A stretch of 64,000 nucleotides of DNA from Bos javanicus (taxonomy: Eukaryota; Chordata; Mammalia; Artiodactyla; Bovidae), in assembly GCF_032452875.1 (NCBI RefSeq), contig NC_083869.1, forward strand, positions 80,594,501 through 80,658,500, read 5' to 3'. Made by a program: the position numbers and the translations under genes. The number at the start of each line of letters is the position of its first letter. Position 1 is the stretch's first letter. Of this stretch, positions 36,209 through 47,814 are shown piece by piece. Below the pieces are notes generated by a model, which had not been told where the DNA came from, ran no database searches, and saw nothing but the letters and a program-made list of their open reading frames with translations.

Positions 36209-36946
36209 CATATACATACAAAACAAAAAGAGGCCTCATAGAAAGATACACATTTGACCTTAGTGAATTTAGGAGCCTATCTTTACAAATGTGGTCAACC
36301 AATTAGATTTTCAAAAAGTTTTACTGTGGAAAATTTTATGGATAAATAGAAAGACTATTATAGTGAACTCCATATATGTATTCCTTTGCTTCAGCAAGTA
36401 TTAACTCATGGACAACTTTATTTCTCTGTTCTCCACAGAAGAAGGGAAGTCTCCCTGTCATTTATCTTGGAGAAAATCCCAGATGTCATAACAATTCATC
36501 TGTAAATATTTCAGAATGTTCCTCTAGAACAAGACTTTTCTCTCTCCCTCTCTCTATTAAACATAACAATATAATGAGCACATCTAGCAAAAGTTTCTGA
36601 TCCTTCTTCTGTGGCATCAATATACAGTCAGTATTCTTATTTCCAGCCTGGTCTTCTGTGGGAGGGGCCTTGGGGTCCTCAGATCACAAACTCTCAGCCC
36701 CTTTATTATTTCAGCCTCGGAGTTTTATGCATGCTCAGGCTCCTTCCTGCAGGCAGTGTCTTCCTCTGAGCATGAGTCTCATGTCCCTAGGAACCAAAGG
36801 AAGACAGCACACCACTGGGCATACAGTCCATCTCAAAAGGGGGAGGTCATAAAAACTCAGGGGCAACACTGTGCCTCCTGTATTGCAAGGAGACAGTCCT
36901 CAGCAGCCTGCCATGTGCTTCCCAGAGGCCCAGGCAGAATCAGTCC
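36209..36946. other. unassigned non-coding DNA
   Basis: No gene recognised. A CT-rich low-complexity stretch lies at about 36539-36558. Confidence 0.4.
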
Positions 36947-37068
36947 CTGCTAAGTCACTTCAGTCGTGTCCAACTCTGTGCGACCCCATAGATGGCAGCC
37001 CACCAGGCTCCCCGATCCCTGGGATTCTCCAGGCAAGAACACTGGAGTGGGTTGCCATTTCTTCTCCA
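36947..37068 (-). repeat. Bov-A SINE monomer
   Basis: Reverse-oriented single Bov-A unit: 'tgctaagtcacttcagtcgt', 'gatggcagcccaccaggctc' and 'ggcaagaacactggagtggg'. It corresponds to the second monomer of Bov-A2; the first monomer and most of the (AGC)n end are missing. Confidence 0.9.
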
Positions 37069-37289
37069 ACGAATTAGTCCCTAGGCATAGGCAAACTGCC
37101 TGATGCAACTTTATGTCAGCTTTTCCTCCTTTCCAGTGATACTCTTCCCTTCCTATGATTCTACTTCCTGAAGTGACAACTCAAGCCCTTGGGGAATAAA
37201 CACTGTGATACCTTATACTTCTGTTTTTAAATACTGAATCTGGATCCAAATAACATTAATTACAGTTTTTTGCTATAATTAGTTCTCCT

Positions 37290-37865
37290 TTTGAAAATTG
37301 TGGTCAAATACATATAACATAAAGCCTATACCATCTTAACCATTTTTAAATGTACAGTTCTGTTAAGTCCAATTCATATTGTGTAGCCATCATCTCCATC
37401 TATTTCCAAAACTCTTTTCATCTTGTAAAACTGAGACTCTGTATCCATTAAACAATAATTCTTCATTCTTCCCTCCTCCCCGACCCCTGGAAACTCCATT
37501 CTACTTACTGTTTCTATGAATTTGACTACTCTAGGTTCCTCACACAGTATGTGTTTTTTGGTAACTGACTTCTTATACTTTGCATGATGTCCTCAGATTT
37601 CATCTGTGTTACAGTATGTGCCAGAACTTCCTTCCTTTTTAACACAGAATACTAGTCCATTGTATGTATATACTACATTTTATTTATCCATTTATTTATG
37701 GTAGACACTTGAATTGTCTCTACCTTTGGGTTATTGAGAATAATGCTGCTATGAATATGGGTGTATGAACATCTCCTTGGGACCTGGCCTTCAATTCTTT
37801 TAGGTTTATGCCCCAAAGTGGGATTGCTGGATCAAATGGTTATTCCATTTTTACATTCCCACCAA
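37290..37865 (-). mobile_element. old L1 (L1M-type) 3' region, left part
   Basis: Reverse-strand L1 of a mammalian-wide older subfamily: 'gtggtcaaatacatataaca', 'ttaaccatttttaaatgtac', 'ggttattgagaataatgctg' and 'gggattgctggatcaaatgg'. The last blocks are the terminal ORF2 and 3'-UTR start. It is interrupted by the BovB piece at 37866-38118. Confidence 0.85.
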
Positions 37866-38118
37866 CAATACTTTGGCCACTTGATGTGAAAAGCTGACTC
37901 ATTGAACCAACATATCGGAAAAAAGCCTGACTCTGGAAAAGATTGAGGCTAGGAGGAGAAGGGGGTGACAGAGGATGAGATGGTTGGATGGCATCATGAA
38001 CTCAAAGATCGAGTTTGAGCAAACTCCAGGAGATAGTGAAGGACAGGGAAGCCTGGTATGCTACAGTCCATGGGGTCCAAAGTGTTGCACATGACTTAGC
38101 AACTGGACAGCATCAAAT
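37866..38118 (+). mobile_element. BovB LINE 3' fragment inside L1M
   Basis: 'tactttggccacttgatgtg', 'gacagaggatgagatggttg' and 'ggaagcctggtatgctacag', ending 'gcaactggacagcatcaaat'. This is the older BovB 3'-end variant rather than the gactgaactgaa type. L1M sequence resumes at 38119. Confidence 0.88.
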
Positions 38119-38384
38119 AACAGTATACAAGAGTTCCACTTTCTCCATATCCTCACTGATACTTGCTGTTATATATTTTTAACATGATCAGTAGAATTTT
38201 ATTTTTTAAAATCTAAAATGAAAAAATGCGCAACATCAGAGTATTTGAAATACTGGGCTCTGAGGGCTGTATTCATTCCTCCCTCCTGGGTGGGAGGAGA
38301 GGGGTCAGGTCTGCTGGTAAATGTCCATCTCTACACAAAGTCTTTTGTTTTTGATAATAACCATCCCAATGGGTGTGTTTTAGT
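38119..38384 (-). mobile_element. old L1 (L1M-type), right part, with inner insertion
   Basis: 'acagtatacaagagttccac' and 'tttctccatatcctcactga' continue the L1M, as does 'gataataaccatcccaatgg' at 38356-38375. Between them, roughly 38195-38336, is about 140 bp that does not match L1 and that I cannot assign. Confidence 0.75.
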
Positions 38385-40310
38385 TCTCTTCTAATCAATA
38401 AGTTTCTCCTTTCTCTGTCTCTTTCTCTTTCTCAAAGAAATAAGATGGTTCTATTTTTCCATCATCAGAGTTTTTTTGATTGTATGCCTTAATAGCCAAT
38501 TTATAATGCAAGACTTGTAAAAACCCATTAGTCCTGAATTTGAGTTGGACTACCAGTGAGATATGGACACATGATATATTTTATCCTTTTTCCAAATTAC
38601 ATATTTCCTAATTTTATTCCCTATAAAGGCCTAGAACAGTGACCAACCCAAGCAGCAAATGACCACCACCAGCTCACATTTCCCCCTATGCATAAGCCAT
38701 AAGTTCTTGGAGAAGAGGCTGATTTCAGATTTGGGGTAGAAAATGCACAAATGAGTGCAGAAATCTTGTCGTATCTGAAGGTAAATCCACTATCAAAGAC
38801 TACTGAGATTGTTTCAAAAGGACTCTGGCTAAAGATGGCCTAATTTGGGCATGAATAAAGATAATAGTTGCAATGGATTAAAACACATCAAATACATTTA
38901 AAGAAATAAATTAAGAATGACTTTAAAATAAAAAGATTCATTAGTCATCTTGGGAGGATCATACGAATCCAAGTCATTATTTTAAAAGCTGGTAAGTAAA
39001 TTAATAGAGTAAAGCTTTTATTCTGCCTTTTCTATACTAACTGCACCTAAGATAATAACATTACTGATGAGCTGGTTTCTCTTTATACAATTCTATAGTT
39101 CAGAAATGAAGAAAAACAATATTACAGTAATATTTTGAAACTTCAGCTTGTTGGATGTAGCAGGGTATTGAGCACCAGAGTCTGCTCCCATCATAAAGCA
39201 GACAATGACCAGACATTATGTGCCTCCCAGTGGAAGTTCATGGCATCATCTCTAAAGCAATCTTGACAGTAAAAACTGAATCACATTAAACCTGTGAATT
39301 TACCTACCAATTTATAAGAAATATGGACAAAAGGGAACAATTGTGTTTTTTTCTTAAGTTATTTTATATAATTAATTTCAGAAATGTAATAGACATGGAA
39401 GCAGAAAGACTGCATACCCTTTATGCAAAGTAAGCCTAGACTTTTTCAGAAATTTCATACAGAAGCACATAAGTATTTGCCTGGTTCAGACTTTTGTCTT
39501 AAGAAGGAGTTAATCCTAGTGGCAAAGGAGACTTTTTTAGAGAGGTTGGCACTTAACACAATGCCTATTATATCTCTAGACATCCTATCTTTTTATCTTG
39601 CTCTTGGTTTTGTGAAGAAAGATGAAAGAAAATTGCTAGCACTCTGTAGCACTGTGTGCTTGATTTTTAGTAATCTCAGCTTGGATTCAGAAATTTTAAA
39701 TGTTTTCCCTTCTGAAAAATGGAAAAAAAAATAAAGAGTGGGATTCAGATAAGGGCCAACAGGGAGAGGGTCAGTTAAATTGGATTCTATAGTGTTCAGT
39801 TCCCTGACTACAAGAATAATCCTGTTAATAATCTTGTCTTCTGACCTTATGAAGTCTGGATTCTTTGCTGCCTATCTGCTGAACACATGCATCTCTCAGT
39901 GAATAGTGAAAATCTGAAAAATTTGAAATACCAACTTAAAAGTTATTTGCTTTACTTGGAAACCAAGGAATAATTCTAGGAGCTATGCCCTATGTCAAGT
40001 CCAGGAATTATTCACCTCAGTGATTAATACCAGAACTCTTTTTGTATGAGAGCAAGCTGTAAACTGCAGGATGACTCATAATGAATCTGCATCTGAAGGC
40101 AAGTTATTTACTGCTTGTTTCAAATCTGTTCATGATTAATGCTTATTGCTAAAAATATATTGTGTGGTGTCAATTTAGTTCTTCAAACATTTAACAATTA
40201 TTCATTAAACATGTAGTGAGTGCCAGCTCTGTACTGGGTATTATACTGGGTGATGGGATGGTATAAATGAACAAGATCTACACATTCTCTCCACTCTGGG
40301 AGGTTTTATT
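38385..40310. other. unassigned DNA, old L2/MIR-class trace near the right end
   Basis: About 1.9 kb, AT-rich, with a CT-rich tract at 38405-38437. The stretch 40185-40305 ('ttcattaaacatgtagtgag', 'gtactgggtattatactggg') resembles the same ancient repeat as at 6010. A 103-codon frame at 39423-39734 shows no known motif and I do not call it a gene. Confidence 0.4.
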
Positions 40311-40378
40311 GGGTTAGCCAAAAAATTTATTTGGGTTTTACTGTAAGGTGGTACAGAAAAACCTGCAAAAACTTTTTG
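40311..40378 (+). mobile_element. mariner-type MITE remnant
   Basis: 'ttgggttagccaaaaaattt' then 'atttgggttttactgtaagg' and 'acagaaaaacctgcaaaaac' is the MADE1-like hairpin made of two mariner terminal inverted repeats. A TA precedes it, as expected for mariner. The outer part of the right inverted repeat is cut off where BovB sequence starts. Confidence 0.75.
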
Positions 40379-40712
40379 AGAGTCCCTTGGGCAGCAAGGA
40401 TCAGTCAAATCCTAAAGGAAATGAACCCTGAATATTCTTTGGAAGGAGTGATGTTGAAGCTGAAGTTCCAATACTTGGCCACCTGGTGTGAAGAGCTGAG
40501 TCACTGGAGAAGACCCTCAAGCTGGGAAATACTGAGGGCAGAGGGAGAGGAGGATGATAGAGGATGAAATGGTTGGATGGCATCACCAACTCAATGGACA
40601 TGGAGTTTAAGCAAGCTCTGGGAGGTGATAAAGGACAGGGAAGCTTGGCCTGCTAGAGTCCATGGGGTCACAAAGAGTTGGACACAACTTGGCAATTGAA
40701 CAGCAATAGTTT
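40379..40712 (+). mobile_element. BovB LINE 3' fragment
   Basis: Starts 'gagagtcccttgggcagcaa', contains 'gaagctgaagttccaatact' and 'gaggatgaaatggttggatg', and ends 'gacacaacttggcaattgaa'. The older 3'-end variety, well diverged. Confidence 0.88.
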
Positions 40713-41822
40713 GGTGGATTTTCTAGGCAAGCACATGCCAAGATGGAATTAGAAGTTCAAGAGGTTGGAGGAAATACCTGTGAAGGATCCCAGGAGAAGG
40801 GAGTGAGAATAGATGAGGAGAGCCCAGACCCTGATGCAGGACTGACAGTGCTGCAGAAAGAGAGGAAGAAAGGAGAGAAGGGTAGGCAGAACCTATGTCT
40901 ACAGTGCAGCCCTGAGAAAGTCTCAACCAGGCTGTTGGGAAGCAAAAAGAGGAGTCACATCAATCTCAAAGTCCATGAATGGCCCAGCTTGAATACTTCT
41001 GCCATGCTAAGTCATTGGCTTCGAGGAGCTCTGGCAAAGTATGGCCTTGGTATGAAAGGTATGGTGGAGCCAGTAGATGTGGCAACTGGAAGCAGTCAGC
41101 TCACTGTGCAAGTTCTTTCCGGCAGGCTGATCTAAAAGGTGCAGTGCCATGGCTGTAGCGGTGGGGGAGGCACACACTGAACAAATGGATACAAGGTAGG
41201 GTGTATTATGGTAGAGATAATATGGGGGCATTTGGTGGTACAGCCAGAGAAGTTTATGGCAGTTGTTCACTGTCCTTCCCCTGTTCTGCTCTCTGTCGTA
41301 GGGAACAACATTATCCCGGTTTCTTTATCCTGTGCCTTTCAGATAGGTTCAACCATGAGAGGTAGAGCCAGATTGGAAGGTGGCTGGGGAGGAGAGTCCA
41401 GTGAAAGTCTCCCTTTCTCTTTCTACCCCCTCCAATCCCTCCAGCAGTAACTCCACCTCTTCTGAGTTCCTCATTTTATGGTCCTAGCTTCCTCTGAAAA
41501 GCCATGATTTCTGGGACCCTGCTTGTTGCCATCGTCTTTTTATTGCACAGAGATAATAGTAGCCTCATGCTGTTATTAACCTTTTGTCTTCCTGTCCCCT
41601 TATTTATTTTCAAAGCTTTTTCATCATCTTTGTAATGGATTCCTTGTATTAAATCCCCTCTGTTTGGAAGAAGTAAACAACTCTGATTTCCTAGATATAC
41701 CCTGAGTGGTAGACCTGGTCTGGAAGATGTCATAGAAAAGATTTCGCTAATAGAATGACATTTAAGCTTAAACCTGGGGGATGGGAGAAGCTATCCAGAA
41801 TGGACTTATCATAATGCTGATG
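40713..41822. other. unassigned non-coding DNA
   Basis: Higher GC than the flanks. Overlapping frames on both strands (a forward one of 130 codons at 40743-41135 and reverse ones of 62-87 codons) have no recognisable domain. I see no gene I can support. Confidence 0.4.
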
Positions 41823-42133
41823 TTCAGTCATTCAGGTGTGTCCGACTCTTTGCGACCCCATGGACTATAGCATGCCAGGCTTCCCTGTCTTTCACTATCT
41901 CCCAGAGTATGCTCAAACTCATATCCATCGGGTCAATGATACTATCCAACCATTTAATCCTCTGTCACCCCCTTCTCCTCCTGCCCTCAATCTTTCCCAG
42001 CATCAAGTTCTTTTCCAGTGAGTAGGCTCTTTGCATCAGGTGCCAATGGTTTGGAGCTTCAGCATCAGTCCTTACAATGAATATTCAGGATTAATTTCCT
42101 TTAGGATTGACCAGTTTGATATCCTTCGGCTGT
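41823..42133 (-). mobile_element. BovB LINE 3' fragment
   Basis: Reverse BovB 3' end: 'ttcagtcattcaggtgtgtc', 'cttctcctcctgccctcaat', 'gtgccaatggtttggagctt' and 'tttaggattgaccagtttga'. About 310 bp with several small deletions. Confidence 0.9.
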
Positions 42134-42698
42134 CCTTGGTAAAGTACTTGTTCATTTCCTTTTATTTTAGATGATTTGTTAGTTTTCAAACAGTGTAATG
42201 ATTCAAAGTAAATATTTTGCAACTGGAGCATTTGAGTTCTACTTTCTAGATATGTGATTTCAGGCAGTTTACTAAGTTCCTTGTGCTTCAGCATCCTCTT
42301 TACTAAAATAATAATAATAATGTCACCTCCTATGGAAGCTATGAGAAGCAGTAAGCTGATATATATACACAACTTAATGCTCAATATTATTCTTTTTCAT
42401 ATGCGTGACAGGACTCTGTAGAAGCTTTTCTATGTGAATGTACACTCTGAGCCTTCAGAAGGGTATTGCATTTAGGATAGATGCGGCTTCATTTTTACCT
42501 AGAATCTAATGTTTCAGGGGAGAAATCTGAGGCCAGCTTGATTTTTTGTTACTTGTTCTAGGTCACCTTCTTTTTATGCCTGGATACTTGGGGGTTGTTT
42601 TTCCTTCTAGAAATTCAGTAATTTTGTTAAGATATGTCAAGGTGTTAATGATTTTTATTTCTTTATTTTTTCAAGAATTTTGTTGTTTTGATAAACAT
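42134..42698. other. unassigned DNA with a short (AAT)n
   Basis: No gene. 'aataataataataat' lies at about 42306-42320. Confidence 0.4.
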
Positions 42699-42710
42699 AT
42701 GAGTATATCC

Positions 42711-42984
42711 GGAGAAGGCAATGGCACCCCACTCCAGTACTCTTGCCTGGAAAATCCCATGGGCGGAGGAGCCTGGTAAGCTGTAGTCCATGGGGTTGCT
42801 AAGAGTGGGACACAACTGAGCGACTTCACTTTCACTTTTCGCTTTCATGCATTGGAGAAGGAAATGGCAACCCACTCTAGTGTTCTTGCCTGGAGAATCC
42901 CAGGGACGGGGAGCCTGGTAGGCTGCTGTCTGTGCGGTCACACAGAGTCGGACACGACTGAAGCGACTTAGCAGCAGCAGCAGC
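42711..42984 (+). repeat. Bov-A2 SINE, complete
   Basis: Forward dimeric Bov-A2: first monomer 'ggagaaggcaatggcacccc…', second 'ggagaaggaaatggcaaccc…', ending in (AGC)n. A perfect 12-bp target-site duplication 'atgagtatatcc' lies at 42699-42710 and 42985-42996. The sequence is close to consensus, so it is a young insertion. Confidence 0.97.
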
Positions 42985-43338
42985 ATGAGTATATCCTACT
43001 ATTCTGTAGGTTTATTCATTTCTTTCTTTTAGGAGAGGTTTTTGTTTTTCCCTATTATGTCATTGACACGTTTTTCTGATCTACTGTATTTGTCTAGGGG
43101 AAGCCAGTGTTTTCCTTTCAGTTTACAAATTGACTCAGTGAGTTTACTTGACATTTTTCATGAAAAGCAGCAGGCCCTTATAACCAAGTTTGTGATTATG
43201 GTATCAATACATATCAGTAAATGTAAAGGCAAATCTGGAGATAGCTTTATTGTTCCATTGGTATTTAGTGACCTCTCTGGTACAGATGGCACCTGTCTAG
43301 CTGCTGGAGTTTGTTGATCAGCTGGAATCTGCTTGGTT

Positions 43339-43404
43339 ACTTAGAAAGCTGCGTTTGCTTTCATAGTCTATACTTAGAAAGCTGCGTTTGCTTTCATAGT
43401 CTAT
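43339..43404. repeat. perfect 33-bp tandem duplication
   Basis: The unit at 43339-43371 (starting acttagaaagctgcg, ending catagtctat) is repeated with no differences at 43372-43404. Confidence 0.97.
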
Positions 43405-43756
43405 TGTTTATCCTCTGCCCCCTATCTCTCTTTTGTTATGTCTTCTTCTTATGAAACAGTTCAGAGTTTCACTTACACTCAATATTAGGCTTTATTCAGT
43501 GATAATATAGTTTTGGGCTGTGTCCAATAACAAGCTACAAATTTCTGTACATCATAGAAATCATCAAAGCTTAACTGGGCAAAAGGCCCTCAGGGGTTGA
43601 TTTGCACACACCAGAGATCCACTCTCTTCTGATTCTTCATTAGAAAAATCAGAAACTGCAGACTCTGGAGTGACCACAAAGGAATATCTTAGGAAAAAAC
43701 ATCACTATCCAAGATGACCTGGACTTTCAGAACCATTGTCACTTAGTGATGATGTC
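43405..43756. other. unassigned non-coding DNA
   Basis: No gene or repeat recognised. Confidence 0.4.
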
Positions 43757-43997
43757 CTGGCTAAGAGCATGGGCTCCAGAGAAACATAAGCTCAACTCAA
43801 GTCTCTGTTCTCCCTTCTCCAAATTGTGCAGTCTTTAGCTTCTGCTAAATTTTAGGTTACTCATCAATGAAATTGTGATAATAATAATAATACTTTCCTC
43901 ATAGTTTCCTCATAGGAGGTGATTATTGTTGGTGATTATTCAATTAGCTAATACTTCGTGTGGTGCCTTACACATGGAAAATATTCAGTATACTTAA
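43757..43997 (+). repeat. MIR SINE
   Basis: 'ggctaagagcatgggctcca', 'tttaggttactcatcaatga', 'aattgtgataataataataa' and 'gtggtgccttacacatggaa' follow MIR order, with an (AAT)n expansion in the middle. Confidence 0.65.
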
Positions 43998-44842
43998 GTT
44001 GTTCTTATTGTCACTTTGATGATTACTGCCCACTATTTAAATCAGTACTGTATATTTTACTGCTGGGTCTTATTTTTATATCATAAATGCACTGTATTCT
44101 CTTTTAAGACAAGACATTTGGGTGGTGACTCTCATCGTTGGCTCCTGAGGAAATTAACCCATGAACTGGGCAAGAAGATCAATGCACTGGACATTTGAGC
44201 TAGCATTCAGTTTTTTAGCAAGAATAAACTGAAGGAGAATGCTGGAAGCCTAAATCCCTATTTCTTAAATGGCTTTGGACTGGGGTATTCTATTTTCTCC
44301 TCAAGGAAGATCAATTATCCAGATGTCAGATTTCTGCTGCTGGCTCTTCTATCTTTTCTCTCTGACTTTTTCATTTCTTTTTCCTTTACCTTTTCTTTCT
44401 GGAAGAAAATGTCAAATCTCTCTCCACATCCCAGCTTTAATGTTCTGCAAGGTCACTTTAGTTCTCTACAGCTGTGAGTGCTATTTTAAATACTGTTATG
44501 ACATTATTAGTTACCTTACATGGTTTACTTTTTTCCCCTAATGTAGTCATTCCCTTTCAAAAATATCTTATCTTTCATTTCTAATAGTATAAAAACAATG
44601 GTCTAAAATGTTTGGTGTTTGCTTTTTGGAATGTATCTTTGTAAAAATATACTCTTCCAGATTTATCATGTTATTTTTATTTTCTTGCCAAAACTTTTCA
44701 AAGGACTTAACACTGTTTATTTTGTGTATACTTATCTTTGATAGAAGGCAGGCCTATTTTGATCTGTTATTTGAGCAAAAATTTAAGATGATATATTCTC
44801 TTTGGGTCTGCTCACTGTTTAGCTTGATTTTTTTTTTTTAAC
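43998..44842. other. unassigned AT-rich DNA
   Basis: No supported gene. The 90- and 77-codon frames at 44269-44841 are rich in Phe and Leu because of T-rich composition and show no domain. Confidence 0.4.
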
Positions 44843-45037
44843 TCTTCCTTTTATCAGATCACATCAGATCAGTCGCTGAGTCGTGTCCGACTCTGTGACC
44901 CCATGAATCGCAGCACTCCAGGCCTCCCTGTCCATCACCAACTCCCGGAGTTCACTGAGACTCACGTCCATCGAGTCAGTGATGCCATCCAGCCATCTCA
45001 TCCTCTGTCGTCCCCTTCTCCTCCTGCCACCAATCCT

Positions 45038-45790
45038 TCACAGCATCAGAGTCTTTTCCAATGAGTCAACTCTTCGCATGAGGTGGCCAAAGTACTGGAG
45101 TTTCAGCTTTAGCATCATTCCTTCCAAAGAAATCCCAGGGCTGATCTCCTTCAGAATGGACTGGTTGGATCTCTTTGCAGTCCAAGGGACTCTCAAGAGT
45201 CTTCTCCAACACCACAGTTCAAAAGCATCAATTCTTCGGTGCTCAGCCTTCTTCACAGTCCAACTCTCACATCCATACATGACCACAGGAAAAACCATAG
45301 CCTTGACTAGACAGACCTTTGTTGGCAAAGTAATGTCTCTGCTTTTGAATATGCTAACTAGGTTGGTCATAACTTTCCTTCCAAGGAGTAGGCGTCTTTT
45401 AATTTCATGGCTGCAGTCACCATCTGTAGTGATTTTGGAGCCCAGAAAAATAAAGTCTGACACTATTTCCACTGTTTCCCCATCTATTTCCCATGAAGTG
45501 GTGGGACTGGATGCCATAATCTTCGTTTTCTGAATGTTGAGCTTTAAGCCAACTTTTTCACTCTCCACTTTCACTTTCATCAAGAGGCTTTTGAGTTCCT
45601 CTTCACTTTCTGCCATAATGGTGGTGTCATCTGCATATCTGAGGTTATTGATATTTCTCCCGGCAATCTTGATTCCAGCTTGTGTTTCTTCCAGTCCAGC
45701 GTTTCTCATGATGTACTCTGCATGTAAGTTAAATAAACAAGGTGACAATATACAGCCTTGACGTACTCCTTTTCCTATTTGGAACCAGTC
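45038..45790 (-). pseudogene. BovB ORF2 remnant: RT catalytic half
   Basis: An uninterrupted reverse-strand reading of about 250 codons with 'GVRQGCILSPCLFNLHAEY', the intact catalytic 'LRYADDTTIMAE' (YADD at 45626-45637) and the C-terminal 'RVPWTAKRSNQSILKEISP'. The open frame actually extends upstream to 45877, but those extra residues come from antisense of the inverted half and are not BovB protein. Endonuclease and motif A are absent from this strand, so it cannot make a functional protein. Confidence 0.92.
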
Positions 45791-45851
45791 TGTTGTAGAA
45801 AAGAAATGCAAAAAAGCAAAATGGCTGTCTGGGGAGGCCTTACAAATAGCT

Positions 45852-46673
45852 GTGAAAAGAAGAGAAGTGAAAAGCAAAGGAGAAAAGGAAAGATATAAAC
45901 ATCTGAATGCAGAGTTCCAAAGAATAGCAAGGAGAGATAAGAAAGCCTTCCTCAGCGATCAATGCAAAGAAATAGAGGAAAACAACAGAATGGGAAAGAC
46001 TAGGGATCTCTTCAAGAAAATCAGAGATACCAAAGGAACATTTCATGCAAAGATGAGCTTGATAAAGGACAGAAATGGTACAGACCTAACAGAAGCAGAA
46101 GATATTAAGAAGAGATGGCAAGAATACACAGAAGAACTGTACAAAAAAGATCTTCATGACCCAGATAATCATGATGGTGTGATCACTGACCTAGAGCCAA
46201 ACATCCTGGAATGTGAAGTCAAGTGGGCCTTAGAAAGCATCACTATGAACAAAGCTAGTGGAGGTGATGGAATTCCAGTTGAGCTATTCCAAATCCTGAA
46301 AGATGATGCTGTGAAAGTGCTGCACTCAATATGCCAGCACATTTGGAAAACTCAGCAGTGGCCACAGGACTGGAAAAGGTCAGTTTTCATTCCAATCCCA
46401 AAGAAAGGCAATGCCAAAGAATGCTCAAACTACCGCACAATTGCACTCATCTCACATGCTAATAAAATAATGCTCAAAATTCTCCAAGCCAGGCTTCAGC
46501 AATATGTGAACCATGAACTTCCTGATGTTCAAGCTGGTTTTAAAAAAGGCAGAGGAACCAGAAATCAAATTGAGAACATCCACTGGATCATGGAAAAAGC
46601 AAGAGAGTTCCAGAAAAATATCTATTTCTGCTTTATTGACTATGCCAAAGCCTTTGACTGTGTGATGACAATA
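45852..46673 (+). pseudogene. BovB ORF2 remnant: linker to RT motif A (inverted half)
   Basis: A plus-strand open frame of about 270 BovB codons. It runs from 'KRREVKSKGEKERYKHLNAE' through 'WPQDWKRSVFIPIPKKGNAK' and 'CFIDYAKAFDCV' (motif A). After that the frame leaves BovB sense near 46665 and continues as a meaningless tail to 46817. It is the inverted 5' half of the element above. Confidence 0.92.
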
Positions 46674-46698
46674 AACTGTGAAAAATTCTTCCTTTTAT

Positions 46699-47814
46699 AT
46701 CTAATGGTAAAAGACGTAATAGAGATTCACACTAATAGTTTGAATATTAGGCAGACGGATAGGAATGGAGAGGAAAATGGGGCATGGAAAGTTCCAGAAG
46801 GGGATAGCACTTTATAAGACTTTTGAAACCAGTGGTCAGACTTCCATATCTGATTTTCCTTTTAACCTGGTCATTGCTTTTAGGTGCATGATGTCATGTT
46901 TCTGTTATCTGCTTGTCAATCCACATAAATGTCCTTTTGTTCTAGGAAAATGCCTCAGAGTCAGGAATTTGTCAGTTGATGAGAAGCTGCCTGTCTGTGC
47001 TTTCTTTTGTGTGGCCTCATATATTTTCTCAGCCCCATACTTTTGCCTTGGAGTCTTTTCATGAAACACTGAAAGTGACTCTAGGGCAGGAAGTTCCTGT
47101 TTTTCCTAACTTTCCTTTGTCTTTGCCCTTCCTCTTTTTCTCAATCTCTCTCTCTCGCTTTCCTTTTAGGAAAAACTCTTCTTCAATTTAGATCCATATT
47201 CCATCACACTGGGGAAGGGGAATTCATAACAGGAAATTGGAATCAGGAAAATCCCTACTTCTCCCTGGCTCACATGGTTTGCTCCCATAACAAATGTGGT
47301 ACAAGGGGATCCAAGTGGACTTGTCCCTTGCTGAGCCTTGTCTCACTTTCTCACAACTCAGAATGGTTGGGTGAAGGCATTTGGCTGAGTGGGGGCTGAA
47401 ATTCATGTTCTTGCTGACTGAGCCGTGTGCCCTGGAGTAAGGCTCCCCTGAGGGGAGGAGAAATTATCTAAAAATTATCATATGTACATTGTTTACTTGC
47501 CCAGGCTGGGGGAACTGAGTCTGACTCGGCATGGGGATGCTGATTTCTGTTTGCACAGAAGTTTAGCAAGGGCTCTTAGTGACCCTGGCAACATTAGGTG
47601 TTTGTGGGCTGTGCTTTCTTAGAAAGGAGATTATAGCAGTTAGCTCTTGATAACTCACTTCAGTCTTGTTCATTTGTGCCAACTCCGGGAGAAATCCCTT
47701 TACACACTTTCCTTGTTTTTCAGTTGAAACAAAAGAGGAATTTTGATCAGCTCTTCTGTTCTCATCTTTCTGAGAAGTCATTACTTTATATTAAAACATT
47801 TATTAATTGGTTGA
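46699..47814. other. unassigned non-coding DNA
   Basis: No gene supported. A CT-rich tract lies at about 47140-47160. Open frames here lack motifs. Confidence 0.4.

Larger units (their letters stand above)
44855..46686 (-). mobile_element. BovB LINE with 5' inversion
   Basis: A single reverse-oriented BovB insertion, flanked by the 12-bp target-site duplication 'tcttccttttat' (44843-44854 and 46687-46698). The 3' half (44855 to about 45794) reads on the minus strand from the element's end back to the RT 'TTDWFQ' codons. From about 45795 to 46686 the 5' half is inverted and reads on the plus strand, from the 'EKKCKKAKWLS' linker to just past motif A. About 110 bp of element sequence between the two breakpoints is missing. 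Both halves are close to consensus and mostly open, so this is a younger copy. Confidence 0.93.

Noticed and set aside
40743..41270. Overlapping frames of 62-130 codons on both strands
   Set aside because: Opposed frames cover the same DNA, low-complexity charged residues dominate, and no family is recognised.
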